DNA from: Bordetella bronchialis | GTDB taxonomy: Bacteria; Pseudomonadota; Gammaproteobacteria; Burkholderiales; Burkholderiaceae_B | Direction: 5' to 3' | Assembly (NCBI RefSeq): GCF_001676705.1 | Contig: NZ_CP016170.1 | Span: 4,898,001 to 4,962,000 of the forward strand | DNA length: 64,000 nt | Part shown: one piece after another, positions 1 to 8,308 of the stretch | How the letters are laid out: each line of letters starts with the position of its first letter | Position numbering within the stretch: the stretch's first letter is position 1 | Program-made: the position numbers and the translations under genes | Notes under the pieces: generated by a model | Seen by the model: the letters and a program-made list of their open reading frames with translations, nothing else | Told to the model about the DNA's origin: nothing | Database searches by the model: none

Positions 1-270
1 ATCGTCGAGAACGTGCTGGTGTGCGGCATGCCGGCGCTGAACCAGTCTTCCGTCGTCATGCTGAGCAACGGCGACCAGGGCGGCACGGCCGGCGGCGGCG
101 TGGCCTGCGGCCAGATCATGGGCGAGGCCGCCTTCGTCACCGGCAGCCCCACCGTCATGGTGGGCGGGCCGCCCGGCGTGCGCCTGACCTGCATGACGAC
201 ACAGAATTCCAACAACACCATGGGCCTGGTGGCGGCGCCCAGCCAGACCGTGGTCCTGCTGCTAGGTTGA
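1..270 (+). CDS. DUF4150 PAAR-like T6SS spike-tip protein (5' end outside window)
   Basis: The frame is open from base 1, so the gene begins upstream; the last 89 codons are present. The visible part carries the Gly-rich pattern GTAGGGVACGQIMGEAAFVTG followed by SPTVMVGGPPGVRLTCMTTQN and NTMG, the same order of blocks as the complete DUF4150 protein at 28978-29361 (GGGVISQTFMGSSRYVTG, VLVMGTPIVRMTSLTVQN, NTVG). DUF4150 proteins are PAAR-like and are thought to cap the VgrG spike. It sits 11 bp upstream of tssJ in a T6SS operon that continues through tssM. Identification rests on this internal comparison and on context. Confidence 0.8.
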   Translation: MVENVLVCGMPALNQSSVVMLSNGDQGGTAGGGVACGQIMGEAAFVTGSPTVMVGGPPGVRLTCMTTQNSNNTMGLVAAPSQTVVLLLG

Positions 271-281
271 ACAGGCTCGCC

Positions 282-980
282 ATGACGCTTACCCGCACCC
301 TGAACCGCCTCGTGCCCGCCCTGCTGTGCGGCATCGCGCTGTCTTCTTGCAGCTCTTTGAACAGCATGATGGGCGGCAATTCCGAATCCGACGCGCTGAA
401 GGCCATGAAATGGACCTACGCCGGCGACGGCGTGCAGATCGCCGTGACGGCCGATCCCAGGCTGAACCAGTCCAACGGCCAGCCGCACACGCTGGCCATG
501 ACCGTCGTGCAGATGGAAGACCCCAGCGTCTTCGCGCCGTATGCCAGCAGCTCGTCCAAGATGTCGGCCCTGCTGCTGGCCGATGCGCCGCCGCCTGGCC
601 TGCTGGCGCTGAACCGCCTGTTCATCACGCCGAGCGAGAACCAGACCGTCACCCTGCCGCGCGTCGAAAAAGCGCAGTACGTGGGGCTGGTCACCGGCTA
701 CTACCATCTGGACCCGGCGCGCAGCGCGCGCCTGTACCAGGTCGGCGTGGAGGTCGATTCCAGCGGCATCGTGATCAAGACACGCAATGCGTCGCCGGAA
801 CCGCTCAAGATCGACCTGCGCCTGGGCCCCGACGGCATCGAGGAATCGCCCGGCACCCGCACGCCGCCCGTCGAACCGGTGCGGCCCAAGGGCGGCGAAG
901 TCTCGCCGCCGATCGCCAAGCCCGCGCAACCCGCATCCGGCATCGCGCCGCCCGCGCCCGCGACGGCGCCGTCCAAATAA
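282..980 (+). CDS. tssJ: TssJ outer-membrane lipoprotein of the first T6SS
   Basis: This 232-residue protein starts at ATG 282 with a lipoprotein signal (LCGIALSSC, lipidated Cys23) followed by a beta-rich domain typical of TssJ/SciN, including ALNRLFITPSENQTVTLPR and the YVGLVTGYYHLD segment that matches VGIVAGYRDLE in the second TssJ. TssJ is the outer-membrane anchor that holds the periplasmic part of TssM. After about residue 190 there is a Pro/Ala-rich tail (TPPVEPVRPKGGEVSPPI onward) of some 40 residues that the second TssJ (49504-50043) lacks. It lies directly before tssK, in the order tssJ-K-L-M. Confidence 0.88.
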   Translation: MTLTRTLNRLVPALLCGIALSSCSSLNSMMGGNSESDALKAMKWTYAGDGVQIAVTADPRLNQSNGQPHTLAMTVVQMEDPSVFAPYASSSSKMSALLLADAPPPGLLALNRLFITPSENQTVTLPRVEKAQYVGLVTGYYHLDPARSARLYQVGVEVDSSGIVIKTRNASPEPLKIDLRLGPDGIEESPGTRTPPVEPVRPKGGEVSPPIAKPAQPASGIAPPAPATAPSK

Positions 981-1000
981 CCCGAACCGCACACCCACCG

Positions 1001-2395
1001 ATGGCTACGTATCTGAAACAACCGCTGTACTGGCACCAGGGGCTTTTCCTGCAGCCCCATCATTTCCAGTACCAGGACGCCTGGACCGAGCGCATGCTGG
1101 CGCGGCAGGTGGAATTGACCATGCCCTGGTACTGGGGCTTCGGCGCGCTGGAAATCAACGAAACGGCGCTGGGCGCGCGCGAGGTGGTCATCGACCACAT
1201 GGCGCTGCGCTGGCGCGACGGCACGCTGACGGAAATCCCCGGCAACGCCCGCATCGAATCGCGCCGCTTCGAACTGGCGGACTTCTCCCAGGGCGCGCGC
1301 ACGCTATACGTGGGCCTGCGCCGGCACATCGAGGACCAGTCCAATGTGCTGAAGTACGAGAACCTGGACGATGCCGTGCAGGCGGACGCGCGGCTGGTGG
1401 TGCCGGCCGATCCGCAGGAGGTCCCCGACCGCTACACCAGCGGTCCGACCGGCCGGGTCACGCTGATGACCTATGTGCTGCGGCTGTTCTGGGAAGAGGA
1501 AATCAACGACCTCAGCGACTACGACGTCATGCCGGTCGCCCGGCTGGAACAGGACGGCGAGATCGTGCGCCTGGCGCCGCGCTTCGTGCCACCCTGCCTG
1601 AACCTGGCGGCGTCGCGGCCCCTGCAACTGATGATGATGGAGCTGCGCGACGAAGTCATCGGCCGCGCGCGCCAGCTGGAGGTCTTCAAGCAGCCGGTGG
1701 CCGGCCGCTCCGGCGAGGACGGCCAGTTCGCGCCGCTGCTGGCGCTGTCGGTGCTGAACCGCTACGGTCCGCAGATCACCCACCTGGTCGAAGCGCGCCA
1801 GACGCATCCGTGGACCATCTATGGCGTGCTGCGCCAGCTGGCCGGGGAACTCAGCACCTTCTCGGAATTCTGCGACCTGCTGGGCGAAACCCGCGACAAC
1901 CAGCAGCTGGTGCGGCCCTACAAGCACACCGACCTGGGCCCGTCCTTCATGGGCGTGCTGGACCTGATCCGCCGCCTGTTGAACGAAATCACTATCGGGC
2001 CGGAGATGCTGGTGCACTTCGAACAGGACGGCGCGACCGGCAACCTGTTCCGCGCGGACATGCCGCCATCCTTCTTCGGCCCGCGCCATCGCTACTACAT
2101 CATGGCCCGCAGCAGCCTGGATCCCAAGGCCCTGGCCGAGTCCGTCATGCTGGAAGCCAAGCTGGGCACGCCCGACCAGATCGAGACCCTGGTCACGCGC
2201 TCGCTGCCGGGCGTGGAGGTCATGCCCCTGCAGACACTGCCGCTGGGCATGCCGCGGCGCGCGGGCAGCGCCTACTTCCGCATCGAGAGCCTGTCGGAAG
2301 CGTGGGACGCCGTGGTGCACGACGGGCGGCTGTCGCTCTTCCTGCCCGACTCGCCCGCCGACCTGCGGCTGGAACTGATCGTCATCAAAGGATAG
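1001..2395 (+). CDS. tssK: TssK baseplate protein of the first T6SS
   Basis: The 464-residue product begins at ATG 1001 with the characteristic TssK opening YWHQGLFLQPHHFQYQDAW (the second copy at 50092 has WSEGMFLRPQHFQQFERYL). TssK is a trimeric cytoplasmic protein that links the TssEFG baseplate to the TssL/TssM membrane complex. Length is normal for the family (about 440-460). Sequence identity with the second TssK in the window looks low outside the N-terminal and C-terminal blocks, so the two loci are not a recent duplication. It is followed by tssL after only 4 bp. Confidence 0.92.
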   Translation: MATYLKQPLYWHQGLFLQPHHFQYQDAWTERMLARQVELTMPWYWGFGALEINETALGAREVVIDHMALRWRDGTLTEIPGNARIESRRFELADFSQGARTLYVGLRRHIEDQSNVLKYENLDDAVQADARLVVPADPQEVPDRYTSGPTGRVTLMTYVLRLFWEEEINDLSDYDVMPVARLEQDGEIVRLAPRFVPPCLNLAASRPLQLMMMELRDEVIGRARQLEVFKQPVAGRSGEDGQFAPLLALSVLNRYGPQITHLVEARQTHPWTIYGVLRQLAGELSTFSEFCDLLGETRDNQQLVRPYKHTDLGPSFMGVLDLIRRLLNEITIGPEMLVHFEQDGATGNLFRADMPPSFFGPRHRYYIMARSSLDPKALAESVMLEAKLGTPDQIETLVTRSLPGVEVMPLQTLPLGMPRRAGSAYFRIESLSEAWDAVVHDGRLSLFLPDSPADLRLELIVIKG

Positions 2396-2399
2396 AACC

Positions 2400-3077
2400 G
2401 TGCGGCTCAGCAATATCTGGGTTTCCTCCATGGAACAGGCCAGGGCCGCCATCAACGGCCCCACCGCCAATCAGGACGCGGCGGCGGTCGCCGAACAGCT
2501 GAAGGCCTCGCTGGACGCGGCGGTCGCGCGCGCGCAGTCCGGCGGCTATACCGCCGCCGAAGTGCAGGCCAGCCTGTTCGCGGTGGTGGCATGGATAGAC
2601 GAACTCGCCATGTCGCGGGAATGGGCGGGCGGCGCCACCTGGCGCCTGGCGCCCCTGCAGCGCCACTACTTTTCCACCACGCGGGCCGGCGCCGAATTCT
2701 TCGAGAAACTCGAAGCCCTGCCCGACCAGGCCATCGAAGTGCGCGAGGTCTACGGCCTGGCGCTGCTGGCGGGCTTCAGCGGGCGCTATACGCACCGCCC
2801 GCCCGGCGAGCTGGCCGCCTACCGGTCGGCGCTGCTGGCGCGCATCGCCGACGAGCGCCAGATGGCGCCGCTGGACCCGGACCTGCCGCTGTTTCCGCAG
2901 GCCGGCGGACGCCGCGCCCGCTCGCCGCAATACCGCCGCGGCCTGGCGCCTTCGCTGGTGACTTTCATTCTTATCGTGCTGCCGCTGTGCGCGCTGCTGG
3001 GCCTGTACCTGTACCTGGACTACGGCGTGGCCACCGACGCGGCCGGCTTTGTCGCTTCCGGCCGAACCGGCTCCTGA
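2400..3077 (+). CDS. tssL: TssL (DotU-type) inner-membrane protein, short form
   Basis: GTG at 2400 lies 4 bp after tssK; ATG 2430 (MEQARAAINGPT) is an alternative start. The 225-residue protein has the all-helical cytoplasmic DotU domain (AVVAWIDELAMSREWAGG; LAGFSGRYTH) and one C-terminal membrane segment at about residues 180-202 (SLVTFILIVLPLCALLGLYL), followed by only some 20 periplasmic residues. There is no OmpA-like peptidoglycan-binding domain, unlike the TssL at 51452. TssL pairs with TssM in the inner membrane. Peptidoglycan anchoring must come from another subunit; the TssM next door carries a SPOR domain. Confidence 0.88.
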   Translation: MRLSNIWVSSMEQARAAINGPTANQDAAAVAEQLKASLDAAVARAQSGGYTAAEVQASLFAVVAWIDELAMSREWAGGATWRLAPLQRHYFSTTRAGAEFFEKLEALPDQAIEVREVYGLALLAGFSGRYTHRPPGELAAYRSALLARIADERQMAPLDPDLPLFPQAGGRRARSPQYRRGLAPSLVTFILIVLPLCALLGLYLYLDYGVATDAAGFVASGRTGS

Positions 3078-3103
3078 CCTGAACGCTTACGCTGCTTGCC
3101 GCA

Positions 3104-6100
3104 ATGATCAAAAAACTGCTTGTCGTCATCGCCTGGTTGCTGGGCCTGCTGCTGCTGGCGCTGGGATGCTGGGTGCTGGGCCTGTACCAGGGCTGGCCGC
3201 TGTGGCGTTCCGTCGCGCTGTTCCTGGGCGTCATCGTCGGCCTCTGGCTGCTGTGGTGGCTGCGCGGCCGCTGGCTGGCCTGGCGGCTGCGGCGGCGGCT
3301 GGCCCGCCCCGTGGGCACCACCACCGTCAGCACCGCGCGGCTGGACGCCGATTGGCGCGCCGGCCTGGCGGCCCTGAAGCAGTCGCGGCTGTCGCGCTTC
3401 GGCTCGCCGCTGTACGTGCTGCCGTGGTACCTGATACTGGGCCCGCGCGACGCGGCCAAGGACGAACTGCTGCGCCGCGTGGCCGGCACCGCGCCCGTGC
3501 AGGGCCAGGGCGACGACCCGGCCGTGCTGCAATGGTGGCTGCTGCGCAATGGCGTCGTGCTCGATCCCACGGCCGAAATGCCCGACGAGCAACAGGCGCC
3601 CGACTCCCCGCAGTGGCGGCGCCTGCTGCACTGGATGATGCGCACCCGCCGGCGCGAGCCGCTGAACGGCCTGATCCTGGCCTTCAACGCGGTCTGGCTG
3701 GCCGACGGCACCGACGCCGAACTGAACGAGGCCGGCCAGGGCCTGCGCAAGCGACTGGACGAACTCACCCGCATCTACGACGCCCGCATCCCGGTCTACA
3801 TCGTGCTGACCGGCTGCCAGGCCATCCCCGGCTTTTCCGCCTGGGCCGCATCGCTGGGCCCCGACGTGACGCGCCACGCCATGGGCTACCAGAACGCCAC
3901 GCCCAACGCCAGCGTGACCCAGTTCATCAGCGATGCCTTCAACAGCATCGTGCATCGCATGTTCGACCTGCGCGTGCTGCAGGGCGTGCACGGCCTGCCC
4001 GCGGCGGACGCCTTCGCGCTGCCCGAACGCATGGCGCCCCTGGCCAAGCAATTGGCCAAGGTCCTGCGTTCGGCCTTCCAGCCCACGCCCTACGCCGAAA
4101 CGCCGCTGATGCGAGGGCTGTTCCTGACCGGCCAGGCGCCGGGCAGCGACCGCGGCCAGCCCGGCTGGTTCAGCCCCGGCCTTTTCCATAGCGCGCTGCC
4201 GGCCCAGCGGCACGCATGGCGTCCGGTCGAACGCTGGCGCATCTGGCGCCGCGTGCTGCGCCATGCCGTGGTCATCGCCTGGCTGGCCGCCTGCGTCGGC
4301 GTCGGCATCTTCCTGATCCATGCGGGCAACACCGCGCGCGAGGAGATCCGCGTCGCGGCCGCGCAAGGCTACGGCGACCCGGATTTCTCCGGCCCGATGT
4401 CGGGCGATCTGCACGCCTTGCAGGGCGAGCGCGCCGCCATCCACGCGCTGCGCGCCCGTCCCGCCTGGCAGCAGCGCTGGATGCCGTTCCAGTGGCGCGT
4501 CAATACGGTGGAACGCGCGCTGATGACCCGCTTCGTCGGCCAGTTCCACCGCGAGGTCATCGCCGCCGACCTGGATCCCCTGCTGATCAAGAGCCTGCCG
4601 CAACTGGCCAACGGCCAGAACGACACCCTGCTCGCGGCCTGGGCGCAGACCCTGGTGCGCCGCCTGAACCTGCTGGACGCGGCGCTCAAGGGCCAGGACG
4701 TGTACGCGTTGCCGGCGCCGGGCAGCGAACTGCCGGTGCTGCTGGCCAGCGCGCACCAGACCCTGGGCGATCCCATGGACGGCATCCTGCTGGGAGACAT
4801 GTATCGCGACTACCTGACCTGGCAAGGCAACCGGCAACTGCTGCAGGACGAATCGCGCGGCTTGCGCCAGGTGCTGGCCAGCCTGGGCCTGACGGACCGC
4901 ACGACGCGCTGGATCTACGCCTGGGTGGACATGCAGGGCAGCCTGAAGCCGGTGCGCATGACGGACTTCTGGGACATCCCCGATCGTCCCGGCCTGCCCA
5001 TCATTCCCGCCGCGCTGACGCCGGAGGGCGAGCGCGCCGCTTCCGGCTTCCTGGACGAACTGGGACGCGCCACCGGCGATACCGCCGAGTGGGCGGCGCG
5101 CCGCCGCGAATTCCAGCAGCACTACCAGAGCGCCGGCCTGGAAGCCTGGTTCGAGTTCGCCGACGTCTTCCCCCACGTGCCGGACCTGCTGCCCGACGGC
5201 GCCTCGCGCCGCGCGGTCATGTCCATCCTGCTGACCCGCAACGACCCCTATCTGCGCCTGATGCGCCAGCTGGCCGCGGTGGGCGACCGCCTGCCGCTGG
5301 GCACGCGTCCCGACTGGATCGTGCAGGCCTCCAAGCTGGACGCCTTGAACGGGCTGGCCTATGCCGATCCGGCGGCCGGCGCCTTGCAGGAAGTCGGCGT
5401 GGTGCAGCGTTTCGGCGGCGAGGTCATCAAGGCGCTGCCCCAGGGCGGCTCGCTGAACCAGGGCCTGAACCAGCTGAAGAACGACAGCGCCGCGCTGCAA
5501 CTGCTGCAGGCTTACCGCAAGGGCGTACGCGACACCATCACGCCGCTGCAGCAGGGCGACGGCACGGCGATGAAGGCCGCGGTGGAAATCTGGTCCTATG
5601 GCCACGATCCCAATGTGAAGAACGTGCCGCTGATCGATGCGAAGACGGCCCTGGATACCCTGCACAAGCAGCAGGGCGCATTGGGCACCCGCACCCATGT
5701 GGTGTGGGATATCGCCGGGGGCCCGCTGGACTTCGTGCTGGACTACGCGGCGCGCAGTGCCGGCTGCCGCCTGCAGCAGCAATGGGAGAACACGGTGCTC
5801 AGCGCGGTCCAGGGCGTGAGCGATGCGGAGCTGGCCAACCAGTTGCTGTATGGCGAACGCGGCCAGGTCAAGGCCTTCATGGACGGCGACGTCAAGTACT
5901 TCGTGGACCAGGATGCCGTGCGCTTCCAGGCCCGCGCGGCCGACGACAAGAAGGTGCCCCTCAACGGACAGTTCTTCGCCTTCGCCAGCATGACGCAACT
6001 GCGCCAGGTGGCGCTGGCGACGCAGCAGCTGCAATCGAAGCGCTCGGCCGACGAGGCGCAGGCGTTGACGCAGCAGCAGGCGGAACTGGAAAAGCAGATC

Positions 6101-7033
6101 GCCAAGCTGCAGGCGACGACCGGCACGGTGACGCTGAACACCGTGCCGCCGCAGACCAACCCGACCGCGCAGGTGCTGCCGCTCAGCGTGACGCTGAGCC
6201 TGCAATGCGCCAGCGGCACGCTCACGCTGGAAAACCTCAACTTCCCGAACAGCGGCGTCTTCCCGTGGTCCATGCAGACCTGCGGCGACACGACCCTGCG
6301 CATCCACTACGCGAACTTCGACCTGACGCGGCAGTGGACGGGCGCGCAGGGTTTCGTGGACTTCCTGCGCGAGTTCGCCAGCGGACAGCGGCGCTATACG
6401 CCCGCCGACTTCCCCGACCAAAGGGACGATATGACGCGGGCCGGCATCCAGTACCTGGTGGTGACCTATCGCCAGCAGGGCCAGGCGCCGCTGGTGGGCG
6501 CGTTCTCGCAGGCCGCGACGCTGGGCTCGCAGATGGAAGGCATCAAGGCGCGCCTGGCGCTGCTGCAGCCGGGCACGGCGCCGGGCTCGACCATGCCGCC
6601 GCCGGCGTCGGCGCCCAGCGTGCCGCAACGCATCGTCGCCTACTGCATGGGGCCGGTGAACGACATCGGGCCCGATCTTGCGCCGCCGCCGCCCCCCGTC
6701 ATCCCCGTGCCCACGGCGCCGCCGCGCACCGCGACGCCCGCGCCGGCGCCGCATCCGCGGCGTAGCGCGCCGCCGCCGCCTGCGCCCAAGCCGGCGGCCG
6801 CCAGCGGCCCCTACGCCGTGCAGGTGGGGATCTTCGCCCACCCGGAGTCGGTGCTGGATGCCTTGAAGAAGAACGGCTATGCGGTGCAGGATTCGGCCAT
6901 CACCATCAAGGGCGAGGCCTACCGGCAGATACGCGCGGTGGGCTACGCCAACCGCGATGCCGCCGACAGCGCGGCGGAGAAGATCGGCGGCCTGCTGCGG
7001 CTCAAGCCGGTGGTGATCAGCCTGGACGAATAG
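3104..7033 (+). CDS. tssM: Atypical TssM (IcmF-like) lacking NTPase motifs, with C-terminal SPOR domain
   Basis: This 1309-residue protein has two N-terminal membrane segments (about 4-28 and 35-54), a third at about 388-408, and a large periplasmic part, as in TssM. The cytoplasmic domain aligns by landmarks with the canonical TssM at 52732, but the nucleotide motifs are gone: LPWYLILGPRDAAKDELL (107-124) replaces LPWYVIIGAPGAGKTTAL, VVLDPTAEM (151-159) replaces LLDTAGRY, and VLTGCQAI (234-241) replaces VTKTDLL. The IcmF-type core ends near residue 1190. A Pro/Ala-rich linker (PPPPPVIPVPTAPPRTATP) then leads to a SPOR domain at 1235-1309 (GPYAVQVGIFAHPESVLDAL, then YRQIRAVGYANRDAAD). SPOR domains bind denuded peptidoglycan. 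The frame is intact, so this is a diverged rather than a broken gene. It is the last gene of its operon. Confidence 0.9.
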   Translation: MIKKLLVVIAWLLGLLLLALGCWVLGLYQGWPLWRSVALFLGVIVGLWLLWWLRGRWLAWRLRRRLARPVGTTTVSTARLDADWRAGLAALKQSRLSRFGSPLYVLPWYLILGPRDAAKDELLRRVAGTAPVQGQGDDPAVLQWWLLRNGVVLDPTAEMPDEQQAPDSPQWRRLLHWMMRTRRREPLNGLILAFNAVWLADGTDAELNEAGQGLRKRLDELTRIYDARIPVYIVLTGCQAIPGFSAWAASLGPDVTRHAMGYQNATPNASVTQFISDAFNSIVHRMFDLRVLQGVHGLPAADAFALPERMAPLAKQLAKVLRSAFQPTPYAETPLMRGLFLTGQAPGSDRGQPGWFSPGLFHSALPAQRHAWRPVERWRIWRRVLRHAVVIAWLAACVGVGIFLIHAGNTAREEIRVAAAQGYGDPDFSGPMSGDLHALQGERAAIHALRARPAWQQRWMPFQWRVNTVERALMTRFVGQFHREVIAADLDPLLIKSLPQLANGQNDTLLAAWAQTLVRRLNLLDAALKGQDVYALPAPGSELPVLLASAHQTLGDPMDGILLGDMYRDYLTWQGNRQLLQDESRGLRQVLASLGLTDRTTRWIYAWVDMQGSLKPVRMTDFWDIPDRPGLPIIPAALTPEGERAASGFLDELGRATGDTAEWAARRREFQQHYQSAGLEAWFEFADVFPHVPDLLPDGASRRAVMSILLTRNDPYLRLMRQLAAVGDRLPLGTRPDWIVQASKLDALNGLAYADPAAGALQEVGVVQRFGGEVIKALPQGGSLNQGLNQLKNDSAALQLLQAYRKGVRDTITPLQQGDGTAMKAAVEIWSYGHDPNVKNVPLIDAKTALDTLHKQQGALGTRTHVVWDIAGGPLDFVLDYAARSAGCRLQQQWENTVLSAVQGVSDAELANQLLYGERGQVKAFMDGDVKYFVDQDAVRFQARAADDKKVPLNGQFFAFASMTQLRQVALATQQLQSKRSADEAQALTQQQAELEKQIAKLQATTGTVTLNTVPPQTNPTAQVLPLSVTLSLQCASGTLTLENLNFPNSGVFPWSMQTCGDTTLRIHYANFDLTRQWTGAQGFVDFLREFASGQRRYTPADFPDQRDDMTRAGIQYLVVTYRQQGQAPLVGAFSQAATLGSQMEGIKARLALLQPGTAPGSTMPPPASAPSVPQRIVAYCMGPVNDIGPDLAPPPPPVIPVPTAPPRTATPAPAPHPRRSAPPPPAPKPAAASGPYAVQVGIFAHPESVLDALKKNGYAVQDSAITIKGEAYRQIRAVGYANRDAADSAAEKIGGLLRLKPVVISLDE

Positions 7034-7043
7034 CGCGGGACAT

Positions 7044-7080
7044 GCGGGCGCGCCGGCCGGGCCCCGCCCGGCGTGCCCGC
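7044..7080. terminator. Bidirectional terminator-like hairpin between tssM and the DapA-family gene
   Basis: Two nested stems lie between convergent genes: outer GCGGGC (7044-7049) with GCCCGC (7075-7080), inner GCCGGGC (7056-7062) with GCCCGGC (7066-7072) around a CCC loop. There is no clear T-run. Confidence 0.55.
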
Positions 7081-7096
7081 GGCATGCTGGATGGTC

Positions 7097-8056
7097 CTAG
7101 GCGCGGTCCGCCCGCGCCGAATAGCCCAGGGTCTCCGCCATGGGCAGCCGGTAGTCGGCCTCGGTCAGCTGGCGCCGCAGCCCGGCCGCCTGCTCGTCGG
7201 CCAGCTCCACCAGCGGCGGCCGCACGATGCGCCAGGCGTCGTCGCCGGACTGCCAGGCCACGGCTTCCTTCATCGCGGAGATCATGGGCAGGGCCTGGAA
7301 GATGCCGCGGACCTGGCGGATGCGCTCATGCCAGGCGTCGGCCTGCGGCGTCTGCCAGTTGCGATAAAGGTGCATGATCTCCGCGGCGTTGACGTTGGCC
7401 GTGGCGGTGATGCATCCCACCGCGCCGGCGCGCAGGCCGGGCAGCAGGAAGACCTCGCTGCCGGGAAACACGTCGAAGCCGTCGGCGGCGAATTCGCGCA
7501 CCATCGCCGCCGTGTTGTCCCAATCGCCGGAGCTGTCCTTGGCGCCCGCCACCTGCTTGGGATAGGCCTTGAGCAGGCGTTCGATCAGGCGCAGCGTGAT
7601 GGGCACGCCGCTGACCGGGGGGATGTGGTACAGGTACACGCGCAGCCGGTCGTCGCCCACGCCCTCGATCAGGTTGGCGTAGGCGCGGAACAGGCCCTCG
7701 TCGCTGACGCCCTTGTAGTAGAACGGCGGCAGCACCAGCACGCCGGCGCAGCCCGCCTGCACGGCGTGGCGGGTCAGCTCCACGGCGTCGGGAACGGCGC
7801 AGGCGCCCGTGCCGGGCATCATGCGGTCCGGCGGCAGCCCGGCCGCCAGCAGGGCATCCAGCAGCCCGCGCTTTTCCGCGACCGACATCGATGCCGCTTC
7901 CGAGTTGGTGCCGAAGACGGCCAATCCCACGCCCTGCTCGACCAGGCCGCGGCAATGCCGCACCAGGCCGTCGGCGCTGGGCGTGCGATCCAGGTTGAAC
8001 GGCGTCAGGACGGGCGAGAGCACGCCGCGCAGGCGGTGGTCGTGGGGATGGGACAT
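7097..8056 (-). CDS. DapA-family lyase (dihydrodipicolinate synthase superfamily), probable keto-deoxy sugar-acid enzyme
   Basis: The start is ATG 8056, 6 bp after a GGAGGAG ribosome site; the open frame extends further upstream without support. The 319-residue TIM barrel has the superfamily residues: GTNSEAAS (from residue 49, in place of GTxGE), Tyr143 in VYLYHIPPVSG, and the Schiff-base Lys173 in VAGAKDSSGD. True DapA is usually about 290 residues and lies elsewhere. Here the gene sits beside a LysR regulator, an IlvD/Edd-family dehydratase and a Bug receptor, which suggests cleavage or dehydration of a 2-keto-3-deoxy sugar acid produced by that dehydratase. The substrate cannot be read from sequence. 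Confidence 0.85.
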   Translation of the reverse strand: MSHPHDHRLRGVLSPVLTPFNLDRTPSADGLVRHCRGLVEQGVGLAVFGTNSEAASMSVAEKRGLLDALLAAGLPPDRMMPGTGACAVPDAVELTRHAVQAGCAGVLVLPPFYYKGVSDEGLFRAYANLIEGVGDDRLRVYLYHIPPVSGVPITLRLIERLLKAYPKQVAGAKDSSGDWDNTAAMVREFAADGFDVFPGSEVFLLPGLRAGAVGCITATANVNAAEIMHLYRNWQTPQADAWHERIRQVRGIFQALPMISAMKEAVAWQSGDDAWRIVRPPLVELADEQAAGLRRQLTEADYRLPMAETLGYSARADRA

Positions 8057-8308
8057 GGAAGCTCCTCCAGGCGGACCGGTCGCCAGCGCGGCGCCGGTGC
8101 AGTGACGTTCGTATGGGTTCCCGGCGCGGGGTTTCGGCCGCCGGCCGGGGTGGCGCGTCCCGGGCAAGGCCGGGCCGGCGCCATAGGGGCAAAGTAGCAG
8201 TGTGGGCCGGCGGAGAACAAGAAAAAAGCGGCTTCCGTTACTATCACACCGCAATAATTTTCAGGAGTCGCCCGGCGGCCGCCCGGGACGCCCGCCACGC
8301 CGACCGCC
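8057..8308. promoter_or_regulatory. Divergent promoter region between the DapA-family gene and the LysR gene
   Basis: This 252-bp region separates oppositely transcribed genes, the usual place for a LysR-type operator. The only AT-rich stretch (about 8234-8265) contains TTACTATCACACCGCAATAA, which offers T-N11-A spacing compatible with LysR binding. The rest is GC-rich with no other recognisable site. Confidence 0.4.

Noticed and set aside
3020-6841. A 1273-codon open frame on the minus strand across tssM.
   Set aside because: Its composition (His, Arg, Gln, Ala rich) is typical of antisense frames in high-GC genes, and the plus strand has clear TssM domains.
3104-7033. Possibility that the motif loss in the first TssM is a sequencing or frameshift artefact.
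   Set aside because: The frame is continuous, flanking blocks align in step with the canonical TssM, and the replaced motifs keep the same spacing.
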